A stretch of DNA of 16,542 bases, from positions 1 to 16,542 of the forward strand of contig JALHVH010000041.1 in assembly GCA_022867105.1 (NCBI GenBank), in the 5' to 3' direction. Shown here piece by piece: positions 6,138-12,839 of the stretch; positions within the stretch are counted from its first letter, which is position 1; every line of letters begins with the position of its first letter. The notes below the pieces were generated by a model. The model saw nothing but the letters and a program-made list of their open reading frames with translations. It ran no database searches and was not told where the DNA came from. Origin of the DNA: Candidatus Aminicenantota bacterium (lineage in GTDB: Bacteria > Acidobacteriota > Aminicenantia > Aminicenantales > Saccharicenantaceae). The position numbers were made by a program, and so were the translations under genes.

Positions 6138-7060
6138 ACGAACGGCTTTACGCGGGCTTTGACTTAGGCGGCACCCATCTCAAGTATGGACTCATCGACG
6201 AAAGCGGAGCGATCGTCCTCAAGGAGAAGACGCCCAGCCCGGATTCCATAGACGGACTTCTCGGCCTCCTGGAACGCCTCTGGCGGGACCTCAAGAAGGG
6301 CCATCCGGGGAGGATCAAAGCCGCCGGGTTCGGCTTCGCCGGGTTCTTCAGCCTTCGAGAGCGGAAGATCCTCCACTCCCCTAATTACCCGAGCCTCAAC
6401 GGCTTCGATCTCGTCCCGGCCTTTAAGAAATTTCTGGACGTCCCCTTCCGGATCGACAACGACGCCAACATGGCCGCTTTCGGCGAATACAAGCAGGGGG
6501 CCGGGCGCGGCGCCCGGTCCCTGGTGCTCTTGACGGTCGGGACGGGCATAGGGTCCGGGATCATCCTCGACGGCAGGCTCTGGCAGGGCCAATGCGGTTT
6601 CGCCGGAGAGCTCGGCCACATTACGGTCAACCCCGAAGGGTCGAAGTGCAACTGTGGCAACGTCGGCTGTCTGGAAACCGAGGCCTCGGCCCCCAGGATC
6701 GTCAGGAACTACACGGCGCTCGCCGGAAGGGACGAAGGGCTGACTTCGGAGGACGTCTACAACCGGGCCAAACAGGGCGATCCGGCCGCCCGGGAGAGCT
6801 TCGCCCGCTGCGGCTATTACCTGGGGATCGGCCTGGGTATCGTCATCAACTTCTTGAATCCGGAAAGGATCATTCTGGGCGGCGGGGTCATGACGACGGG
6901 AGAATACCTCCTGGCCCCTGCCGTGGAAGAGGCCCGGAGGCGGTCCCACCGGGTGTCTTTCGCATGCTGTTCCATAGACAAGGCCGGCCTGGGCAACGAC
7001 GCGGGCCTCATCGGGGCGGCTTCCTGGGCCGGGGACCAAGCCTCACTCGGGAGTTATTGA
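6134..7060 (+). CDS. ROK-family sugar kinase, probably glucokinase
   Basis: A 308-residue cytoplasmic protein with all ROK hallmarks: the N-terminal ATP-binding FDLGGTHLKYGLID (residues 9-22); the FRIDNDANMAA segment with the catalytic Asp110; GTGIGSGII (136-144, second phosphate loop); GELGH with Glu159 and His162; and the zinc motif CNCGNVGCLE (Cys172, Cys174, Cys179). Members with this exact set phosphorylate glucose or related hexoses with ATP; transcriptional ROK repressors carry an N-terminal helix-turn-helix, which is absent here. Substrate (glucose, N-acetylmannosamine, fructose) cannot be settled from sequence. I choose the ATG at 6134, which overlaps the methyltransferase stop as ATGA and puts the DLGGT motif at the expected distance. 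The reading frame is open further upstream to 5312, but that part is antisense-quality sequence within the methyltransferase gene. It is the last gene of the tatA operon. Confidence 0.93.
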   Translation: MNERLYAGFDLGGTHLKYGLIDESGAIVLKEKTPSPDSIDGLLGLLERLWRDLKKGHPGRIKAAGFGFAGFFSLRERKILHSPNYPSLNGFDLVPAFKKFLDVPFRIDNDANMAAFGEYKQGAGRGARSLVLLTVGTGIGSGIILDGRLWQGQCGFAGELGHITVNPEGSKCNCGNVGCLETEASAPRIVRNYTALAGRDEGLTSEDVYNRAKQGDPAARESFARCGYYLGIGLGIVINFLNPERIILGGGVMTTGEYLLAPAVEEARRRSHRVSFACCSIDKAGLGNDAGLIGAASWAGDQASLGSY

Positions 7061-7116
7061 CCCTTCCGCTCCGGCCCTAAGCGCAACCATTCCGGTCAGG
7101 CGGCCGTTTATATGTT

Positions 7117-7146
7117 TTGCATCTCAAGCGGAAAAAACGATATAAT
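7117..7146 (+). promoter_or_regulatory. Candidate promoter of the TonB-dependent receptor gene
   Basis: A perfect TATAAT (7141-7146) lies in an AT-rich pocket of the 154-bp gap after the ROK kinase gene. TTGCAT (7117-7122) precedes it by 18 bp; read one base earlier, TTTGCA gives a 4/6 -35 at 19 bp. The predicted transcript would have a leader of about 60 nt. The leader contains a 13-codon open frame and the AAGGAGG ribosome binding site at 7203-7209. No clear terminator for the preceding operon is visible in the gap. Confidence 0.6.
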
Positions 7147-7158
7147 GTCCGAGTCGAA

Positions 7159-7200
7159 ATGAGAATTAAATCGCAGACTATCAAGGAAATAAGCCGGTGA
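7159..7200 (+). other. Possible 13-codon upstream open reading frame in the receptor mRNA leader
   Basis: ATG at 7159 opens MRIKSQTIKEISR and stops at TGA 7198-7200. The last base of this stop is the first base of an in-frame ATG (7200) of the receptor gene, giving a TGATG junction. It has only a weak upstream purine stretch as ribosome binding site. It could couple translation to the receptor gene or be chance; no repeated codons of an attenuator type are present. Confidence 0.2.
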
Positions 7201-7214
7201 TGAAGGAGGCTCCC

Positions 7215-10200
7215 GTGGTCAAGAAACCGAGTCCCGCCCTAACGGCGCTTTTCTTGGTCCTCGCTCTCGCATCCACCGCGTTCGCCGACCGCCTCACCGG
7301 CTCCCTCAAAGGCCGGATCACGGACAAACAGGGTTATCCCCTGCCCGGTGCCTTCATCTACGTCTCCTCGCCCGCCCTGCTCGGGATCCAGAACTACATC
7401 ACCGCCGACACGGGAAGCTACGCCTTCATCCAACTGCCGCCCGGGACGTACAAGGTGACGGTGGAGATGCCTGGATTCAAGACGGTCAATGTCGACAACC
7501 TCCGCATGAGCGTCGGGAAGGCCATGACCTTGAACTTCAAGCTGGAAGCCACGGACATCGAGGAGGAGATCACGAGCCTCGGGGCCACGCCCTTGGTCGA
7601 CACCCTGTCCGCCAAGAACCCGTTCGTGGCCGACAAAGACATCCTCCGTCACGCTCCCCTGACCAGGGATTTCTCATCGATCGCCGGGTTGGCGCCCGGC
7701 GTCGTCGCGGACCCGGCTTTCCCCGACCGGGACTTCGCTGTCCACGGTTCGACCGTCCGGGCCAACACCTTCGTCTTCGGGGGGACCGACGTCACGGACC
7801 CCTTGACCATGACCCCTCTCGCGAACCTCAACGTCGACGTGGTCGAAGAAGTTGAGTTCGAGACGACCTCTCATCCCGCAGAAACCTATCCCGCCGAGGG
7901 GGGGTTCATCAACATCGTCACGAAGTCCGGCGGGAACCAGTTCCTTGGCGACCTCCGTTTCACCCATTCGAGCGGGTCCCTCTCCAAAGAGCTCTGGTCG
8001 GAACAGGACCTGGACGAGAAAGGCCTCGCGACCCCGCCCGCGGCCCAACGGCACTGGGATTTCTCTCTCAACATGGGCGGGCCGATCTTGGAGGACCGGG
8101 CTTGGTACTTCACGAATGCCCGCCTGGACCTGCGGTCCAAGGAGGCCCCGTTCCAACCCTGGACGGACCCGCTCGGCACCGTTCATGACGGCTATCGCTG
8201 GCGCGACCGGAACCTCATGACCTTCCTCAAAATCAGCACCCAGGTCACTTCAAATATCCGGGCCATCGCCTCGGTCAATTACCAGAACCAGTACCAGCCC
8301 GTCTACGAACCCCTCCTGTCGCTAAACACCCCCAAGGAAACCAGCCGGGTCCTGGACCACGATAGCCTGTTCACGGCTTCCGGGATCGTCAATTACAGGA
8401 TGGACCAAAACACGTTCGTCGACCTCTCCGTCGGGCTCGCCCAGCGCTCGAAGCCCCTTCTTCTCAACATCGACGGACAGAACCTTCCCTATTACACCGA
8501 TGAGGTATCGGGCCGCGTCTGGGGGAGCGCTCCGTTCAACGAGAAGTCGACGGAGCGGCGGTTCAAGGCGGCGGTGTCCATCACGCGCATCCAGAACGGA
8601 ATTATGGGAATCGCCCACGAACTCAAGGCCGGAGCGGAATATGAGGACGGTTACGGGGACCTGACGACCTGGAAGGACGACAATCTCGCCGTGACGTATT
8701 TCGCGGGAAACCCCTATTATTATGGGACCGCCGTCTCTCCCAAGACCGGAAAGGCCGTGGGCAAGGGGCTGATCTCATTTTCCCTCGCCAGCAAGGCCGA
8801 AGACGGCTTGATCCTCAAGGAGGAGATGAAGCGGCTGGGCTTCTACGTCCAGGACGCGTTGACCATCGCCCAGCGGGCCACCATCCACCTCGGCCTGAGG
8901 TTCGACCGCAGCGCGGCCCGGCTTCCGGCCATTTCCAAGGACCAAAGCGGGAACGCCGTATCGATCAAGATCGGGACCGACCTGATCAAACCTGCCTACG
9001 GCCTGAACCCTTACGATCGGAACGTTATCCAGGCCTGGGACCAGGTGATGGTCTGGAATGCCCTTTCGCCGCGGGCCGGGCTGAGCCTGGACCTCTTCGG
9101 GAACGGCAGGTCCATCCTCAAGGCCTCGTTCTCGCGGTATTCGGAATACCTCAACCTCGGCACCATCCAGGAGATGGCGCCTTTCCCGCCGACGCGCTCC
9201 CATTCGTTCGAATGGTACGACGAGGACGGAAACGGCAAAGTGGACCCCACCGACACTTATGCCCTCTTCCCCGATGAATACCGAATATACAAAGAAAGCT
9301 ATTTCAAGCAACGGGTCTCTCCGGACGCCAAGGCGCCTTACACGAACGAGTTAACCGTCGGCCTCCACCAGGAGACCCTGAAGGACCTGACGGTGTCCCT
9401 CGAATACATCGTCAAGAACCAAACGAACATCCTGGAGAACGTCCTCTACGATCCCGACTCGGGCATCGAGTGGTATTCCGCGGACGGCCCGTCCCAGAGT
9501 TGGTGGGTCCCCTTCAAGACGATCGTTCCCGCCGCGGGAGATTACCCGGGAACCCCGGTGACGGTCTATTTCAGGTCCGACTCCGCCCCCGCCGTCTTCG
9601 ACCGCCTCCAGAACGTTCCCCAGCTCAAGAGGAAATACGGCGCGTTGGAGTTCACGGTCCGGAAGCGGATGTCCGACAACTGGCAGTTCTACGGTTCCGT
9701 GGTCTGGGGCAAGGCCACGGGAAACGTCGGACTCAACGCGGCGGCCTCCTCGGGGTTCTCCACGGCCGTCGGCACCCCCAACTCCTTCGTCAATGTTCCG
9801 GAAGACTCCCGGCTCGACCTGGACCGGTCGATCTCCATCCGGCTCATGGGCACCTACAGGTTCCCCTGGGATTTCTTCTTGACCCTTTATTTCTCAGGCT
9901 GGAGCGGGGCGCCGTGGGCCAGGTCCGTGACCATCCTGCCTCCGGATTCCTGGACCCGGCTGAACGGCGTCACGGCCGCTCCCGTCACGGTCTTCCTGGA
10001 GAGACCTGGTTCCCGGCGCACGAGTTTCGACGAGAGCCTGGACCTGAGGATCGAAAAGGAGTTCATGCTGAGGAACCGGAAGAGGCTGAGGTTATTCGCG
10101 GACGTCTTCAACCTGCTGGGCCGCAAGTCGAGCTTGCTGGACCTCAATGACGCGGGATTCTGGTTCCCGGCGGCGGAAAACTCGAACCTGGGACGACGGG

Positions 10201-10280
10201 TGATCAGCCCGACGTTCGAGAAGTATCTGTACGCGCGCGGCGCCCGGACAGTGCAGGTCAGCCTGAGCGTCGAGTTCTAA
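7215..10280 (+). CDS. TonB-dependent receptor-like outer-membrane protein with N-terminal carboxypeptidase-regulatory domain
   Basis: I choose GTG 7215, which sits 5 nt after AAGGAGG (7203-7209); earlier in-frame starts (GTG 7197, ATG 7200) precede that site. The product is 1021 residues. A signal peptide (LTALFLVLALASTAFA, cleavage near Ala24) is followed by a beta-sandwich regulatory domain (about 28-112, GRITDKQGYPLPGAFIYV, GSYAFIQLPPGTYKVTVEMPGF), a plug-like region (about 120-240) and a large beta-barrel ending LSVEF, whose final Phe is the usual outer-membrane assembly signal. An EF-hand/dockerin-like DEDGNGKVD loop occurs at residues 669-677. This layout matches the Oar-like receptors abundant in Acidobacteriota and Myxococcota, taken to import large substrates or act in adhesion. 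No SusD partner is adjacent and no obvious TonB box is seen. Its substrate is unknown. The gene has its own promoter and converges on the GWxTD gene with interlocked stops. Confidence 0.88.
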   Translation: MVKKPSPALTALFLVLALASTAFADRLTGSLKGRITDKQGYPLPGAFIYVSSPALLGIQNYITADTGSYAFIQLPPGTYKVTVEMPGFKTVNVDNLRMSVGKAMTLNFKLEATDIEEEITSLGATPLVDTLSAKNPFVADKDILRHAPLTRDFSSIAGLAPGVVADPAFPDRDFAVHGSTVRANTFVFGGTDVTDPLTMTPLANLNVDVVEEVEFETTSHPAETYPAEGGFINIVTKSGGNQFLGDLRFTHSSGSLSKELWSEQDLDEKGLATPPAAQRHWDFSLNMGGPILEDRAWYFTNARLDLRSKEAPFQPWTDPLGTVHDGYRWRDRNLMTFLKISTQVTSNIRAIASVNYQNQYQPVYEPLLSLNTPKETSRVLDHDSLFTASGIVNYRMDQNTFVDLSVGLAQRSKPLLLNIDGQNLPYYTDEVSGRVWGSAPFNEKSTERRFKAAVSITRIQNGIMGIAHELKAGAEYEDGYGDLTTWKDDNLAVTYFAGNPYYYGTAVSPKTGKAVGKGLISFSLASKAEDGLILKEEMKRLGFYVQDALTIAQRATIHLGLRFDRSAARLPAISKDQSGNAVSIKIGTDLIKPAYGLNPYDRNVIQAWDQVMVWNALSPRAGLSLDLFGNGRSILKASFSRYSEYLNLGTIQEMAPFPPTRSHSFEWYDEDGNGKVDPTDTYALFPDEYRIYKESYFKQRVSPDAKAPYTNELTVGLHQETLKDLTVSLEYIVKNQTNILENVLYDPDSGIEWYSADGPSQSWWVPFKTIVPAAGDYPGTPVTVYFRSDSAPAVFDRLQNVPQLKRKYGALEFTVRKRMSDNWQFYGSVVWGKATGNVGLNAAASSGFSTAVGTPNSFVNVPEDSRLDLDRSISIRLMGTYRFPWDFFLTLYFSGWSGAPWARSVTILPPDSWTRLNGVTAAPVTVFLERPGSRRTSFDESLDLRIEKEFMLRNRKRLRLFADVFNLLGRKSSLLDLNDAGFWFPAAENSNLGRRVISPTFEKYLYARGARTVQVSLSVEF

Positions 10281-11206
10281 TCCAGCCGGAACTCGATGGC
10301 CTTCCTGAGCTCTTCGCTTTCCGTGGAATTCTTGATAGTCAGCTCGAGCATGTTCTTCCCCTGCCGGAGAGCGTCCAGATCTCCTTCCAAGACGAAAGGA
10401 AACTCGATCTTGTAGGACTCTTCGCGGCGAGCTTTCAGCTCATCCTCCCCGGCCGAGATCTCGAAAGTCTTCCGATCGCTCCAGAACTTCGCCCCGGACC
10501 CGGTCTTCAGCACGGCTTGGACGTCCATGGTCGTCCCGAGCTTGCCGTCCCGGGCGATGAACCAAAGGCCCCTGTAAGGGACGTCAATGACGATGGTCCC
10601 CTCATACCGGTTGCCGCCGGAGATCTTCTTCCGGATGACGACGTCGTAGTCGAAGAACTTCTTCTCCTGGGTGAAGGTCTTCTGGAAGTAGGCCTGGGCG
10701 ATATTGAGCTCCTGGAGGTGCTCCAGGTTGATCGCGGTCATGGTGAAATTCCCCGAGCAGTGCTCGTCGATGAAGATCACGGGAAACCCCCCGTAATACC
10801 AGACCTCGCGGCAGTAGCCCCCCGCGTCCATCGGATAGGTCATCCTCTCGCTCGGCGGGCCGAAGAGGATGTAGATCCGGCCGCGGTCCGTCAGCCATCC
10901 CGGCCTCCCCTCGCCGTGGAAGATCTCGCCGGACTGGTCCACGCGCTTGAAGTACTCGTCCTTGTACTCATTCTCCTCGATATCCGGATCCGGGTCGCGG
11001 CGTTTCCAGAACTCCTCCTTGAAGTTGGCCTTCTCGGCGTCGGGGAGCTCAAGAAAGATCTTCCTCTCCTCCCCGGTCATGATGTATTGGACCTTGGACA
11101 CGAAGTCCCGGTCCCCGGGGCCCAGTTTCCGCTCCAGGTTGTAAAGCCGGCAGGAGGTCCACAGAGCCAGTGCCACGAAGATGGTCGCCCCGTAGAGTCT
11201 TTTCAT
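10277..11206 (-). CDS. GWxTD domain-containing envelope protein
   Basis: A 309-residue protein carrying the signature GWLTD at residues 103-107, in the context RPGWLTDRGRIYILFGPPSE. Upstream is the typical EEFWKRRDPDPD segment (64-75). GWxTD proteins occur in Acidobacteriota, Bacteroidota and relatives; their molecular role is not established. The N-terminus (MKRLYGATIFVALALWTSC) is a short signal sequence. Cys19 follows WTS, an imperfect lipobox because Trp replaces Leu/Val/Ile at -3, so lipidation is possible but uncertain. The C-terminal half (about 200-309) is beta-rich. The ATG at 11206 has AAGGA 9 nt upstream and an extended -10 promoter about 20 nt upstream. The TAG stop interlocks with the TAA stop of the converging receptor gene, leaving no space for a shared terminator. 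The family call is strong, the function unknown. Confidence 0.87.
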   Translation of the reverse strand: MKRLYGATIFVALALWTSCRLYNLERKLGPGDRDFVSKVQYIMTGEERKIFLELPDAEKANFKEEFWKRRDPDPDIEENEYKDEYFKRVDQSGEIFHGEGRPGWLTDRGRIYILFGPPSERMTYPMDAGGYCREVWYYGGFPVIFIDEHCSGNFTMTAINLEHLQELNIAQAYFQKTFTQEKKFFDYDVVIRKKISGGNRYEGTIVIDVPYRGLWFIARDGKLGTTMDVQAVLKTGSGAKFWSDRKTFEISAGEDELKARREESYKIEFPFVLEGDLDALRQGKNMLELTIKNSTESEELRKAIEFRLD

Positions 11207-11226
11207 GTCATCGGATCCTTGGCATC

Positions 11227-11235
11227 ATTATAGCA
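11227..11235 (-). promoter_or_regulatory. Extended -10 promoter of the GWxTD gene
   Basis: On the minus strand the sequence TGCTATAAT combines a perfect TATAAT (11227-11232) with the TGn extension, 20 nt before the ATG at 11206. At 17 bp upstream the -35 position reads ACATTA, a poor match, which is typical of extended -10 promoters. The short leader contains AAGGA. Confidence 0.6.
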
Positions 11236-11273
11236 GATCCTCTTCCATTTAATGTGGGTTGGGTCTATAGCTT

Positions 11274-11356
11274 GGACGGAGGCATTTCTTTTCGTGCGAG
11301 AAGGAATTCTAGGCTCGGGGCGCCATGGCCCTAATCACACGAAAAGAAATGCGTCC
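11274..11356. repeat. Long inverted repeat (15-bp perfect arms) between tRNA-Leu and the GWxTD gene
   Basis: GCATTTCTTTTCGTG at 11282-11296 recurs as its exact reverse complement at 11338-11352. Outside these arms GGAC (11274-11277) and GTCC (11353-11356) also pair, with a 4-nt bulge GGAG on the left side. The 41-nt interior has smaller inverted segments (CGAG/CTCG at 11297-11300 and 11314-11317) and a GC-rich GGGCGCCATGGCCC block. There is no T-run after the stem on either strand, so it is not a standard intrinsic terminator. It could be a small MITE-like or REP-like element, a structured RNA, or a transcription barrier between the tRNA and the next gene. No flanking target duplication was found. 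Confidence 0.7.
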
Positions 11357-11403
11357 TGGCCTTCGAGGGCCGTGATGTTAAGAGGAGGGCATGGGAAAAA
11401 TGC

Positions 11404-11490
11404 TGGTGCGGAAGGGGGGACTTGAACCCCCACGGCCTTACGGCCATAAACTCCTGAGGCTTACGCGTCTGCCAATTCCGCCACTTCCGC
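11404..11490 (-). tRNA. tRNA-Leu (anticodon CAG), CCA encoded
   Basis: The minus-strand sequence folds as a class II leucine tRNA of 87 nt including a genomically encoded CCA (11404-11406). The acceptor stem is GCGGAAG/CTTCCGC with discriminator A. The D arm carries GGCGGAATTGGCAGACGC. The anticodon stem TAAGC/GTTTA holds the loop CTCAGGA, giving anticodon CAG (11454-11456), which reads the CUG codon. The long variable arm includes GGCCGTAAGGCC, and the T stem GGGGG/CCCCC encloses TTCAAGT. CUG/CTG-type Leu codons are heavily used in this GC-rich window, so a strongly expressed CAG tRNA makes sense. A near-consensus promoter lies upstream. The gene stands alone with protein genes on both sides. 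Confidence 0.97.
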
Positions 11491-11519
11491 AGCCTGAAAA
11501 GTCTCAGGTCAAGGCGTTC

Positions 11520-11548
11520 ATTATAGTCGGAAAAGGACCCTCTGTAAA
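11520..11548 (-). promoter_or_regulatory. Strong sigma70-like promoter of tRNA-Leu
   Basis: On the minus strand TTTACA (11543-11548, 5/6) is followed after exactly 17 bp by a perfect TATAAT (11520-11525), 29 nt before the first base of the mature tRNA. The leader of about 22 nt contains CCTGA-6 nt-TCAGG (11493-11508), a small hairpin just before the 5' end. It is the closest match to consensus in the window. Confidence 0.8.
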
Positions 11549-11566
11549 GGCGCTCTTTGCGTCAAC

Positions 11567-11595
11567 TTGACAAACGCCGGCCCGGCCGTTATCTT
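11567..11595 (+). promoter_or_regulatory. Promoter of the eRF1-like gene, divergent from the tRNA promoter
   Basis: A perfect TTGACA (11567-11572) and TATCTT (11590-11595, 4/6) are 17 bp apart, about 73 nt before the ATG at 11669. The -35 is the right half of a palindrome, GTCAAcTTGAC (11561-11571), that might serve as an operator. Its -35 lies 18 bp from the -35 of the tRNA-Leu promoter, so the two polymerases face away from each other and share this control region. The gene has a strong TAAGGAGGT ribosome binding site at 11657-11665. Confidence 0.65.
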
Positions 11596-11668
11596 TAAGT
11601 CAGTGCCTTCATCTCACCAGCCCCGTTCAACGGGCCCGCTTGGATCCGATAATCCCTAAGGAGGTTTC

Positions 11669-12814
11669 ATGAAATTCACAGGCCGCGCCCAGATCGAATC
11701 CCTGACGCAATTCAAGACCGAAAACTTCCCCGTGACGTCATTATATCTGGATACCGACAAGAGCCGGTTGTTAAAGAAAGAGATCTCCGTCTCGCTCAAG
11801 CAACTCCTCAACGAGGGCAAAGCGCGCCTTGAGGCCATGGACGTCGCCCGGGAGAAGAAGGAATCCCTGGCCCTTGACCTGGAGAAGATCAGCGCCTTCT
11901 GCGCCCAGAACCTCGGGACCTTCAACCACGCAGGGCTCGCGCTGTTCGCGTGTTCCCGGAAAGGCTTCTGGCTGCCGTTGTTCCTCCCCCACGGCCCCAG
12001 GAACAGGTTCGTCGTCGACCAGAATTTTTACGTCCGGCCGCTCCCGGCCATCCTGGACAAGTACCGGCGCGTCTGTGTCTTCCTCATCAGCCGGCGGGAG
12101 GCCCGGTGGTACGAAGTCTTCATGGGGGAGATCACCCCTCTCGGCAGTCTGACCAGCAACGTCCCGAGCCGGGTGAAGAAAGGAGGATACGAGGGCAACG
12201 AGTCCAAGCGTATCGAGCGGCATATCGAAGCCCATGTCCTGGAGCACTTCAAGAAGGCCTCCCGGATGATGTTCGATATCTTCAAGAAGAACCATTTCGA
12301 ATCGTTGTTCCTGGGCTGCGAAGACAACTCCTATCCCGTCCTCGAGCCGCTCCTTCACGCCTATGTCAAGGACCGCCTCAAGGGCCGGATGAAGGCCAAG
12401 CCTGCCGATTCCGCCGCGGCGGTCCTCAAGGAGGCCGGGGAGCTCGAGAGCGTGCTGAAGACGGACGAGGCGTCGGAGGTCGTCCGGAAGCTCATCGCCG
12501 AGCTCGAACGCGGAGGCAGGGCCTGCTCGGGGGTCAGGGAGACCCTGCACAGGCTCAACCAGTTCGAAGTCCAGACCCTGGTCGTGACCCACAACTATTC
12601 AAAGGAAGGCCGCGCCTGCCCCAACTGCAAGTTCCTCTATCTCGAGGATGAGATCTGCCCGGTCTGCCGGAGGAAAACAGGCCACGTCGCGGACGTCATC
12701 GACGAAGCTATCGAGGCGGCCCTGAAGCACAAATGCGCCGTCAAGCAGATCGATGCGACCACCCGGCTCGACCGCTATGGAAGCGTCGGGGCCTTTTTGA
12801 AATACAAGATGTAG
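11669..12814 (+). CDS. Bacterial eRF1-like (baeRF/Vms1-related) protein with degenerate GGQ loop and zinc ribbon
   Basis: The 381 residues show the aeRF1-type order of domains. An N-terminal region (1-125) has the pattern SLYLDTD. A central RNase H-like domain (about 132-240) starts RVCVFLISRREARWYEV and carries the loop KKGGYEGNESKRIERHIEAH at 170-189. A C-terminal pelota/eRF1-domain-3-like part (about 260-381) bears CPNC (317-320) and CPVC (330-333) spaced as a four-Cys zinc ribbon. In release factors the loop reads GGQ followed by a basic helix; here Gln is replaced by Tyr174 and Asn177 is the nearest amide. Relatives are classed as bacterial archaeo-eukaryotic release factor families, thought to act in ribosome rescue or peptidyl-tRNA cleavage. 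This role is inferred, and the altered loop raises the possibility of no hydrolase activity. The gene stands alone with a good promoter and ribosome binding site, divergent from tRNA-Leu. Confidence 0.75.
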   Translation: MKFTGRAQIESLTQFKTENFPVTSLYLDTDKSRLLKKEISVSLKQLLNEGKARLEAMDVAREKKESLALDLEKISAFCAQNLGTFNHAGLALFACSRKGFWLPLFLPHGPRNRFVVDQNFYVRPLPAILDKYRRVCVFLISRREARWYEVFMGEITPLGSLTSNVPSRVKKGGYEGNESKRIERHIEAHVLEHFKKASRMMFDIFKKNHFESLFLGCEDNSYPVLEPLLHAYVKDRLKGRMKAKPADSAAAVLKEAGELESVLKTDEASEVVRKLIAELERGGRACSGVRETLHRLNQFEVQTLVVTHNYSKEGRACPNCKFLYLEDEICPVCRRKTGHVADVIDEAIEAALKHKCAVKQIDATTRLDRYGSVGAFLKYKM

Positions 12815-12839
12815 CCGGACGGGACCAGACCCGCGGAAC

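Noticed and set aside
7072..7120. Possible terminator after the ROK kinase (CGGCC ... GGCCG then TTTATATGTTTT)
   Set aside because: Only 5-bp arms with a loop of about 25 nt, and the T-rich stretch is interrupted; too weak to call.
11282..11352. Reading the inverted repeat as an intrinsic terminator
   Set aside because: The arms are AT-rich, the loop is 41 nt and no T-run follows on either strand.
12815..12839. Shared terminator between the converging eRF1-like and RND genes
   Set aside because: The 25-bp gap shows no stem of useful length or T-run.
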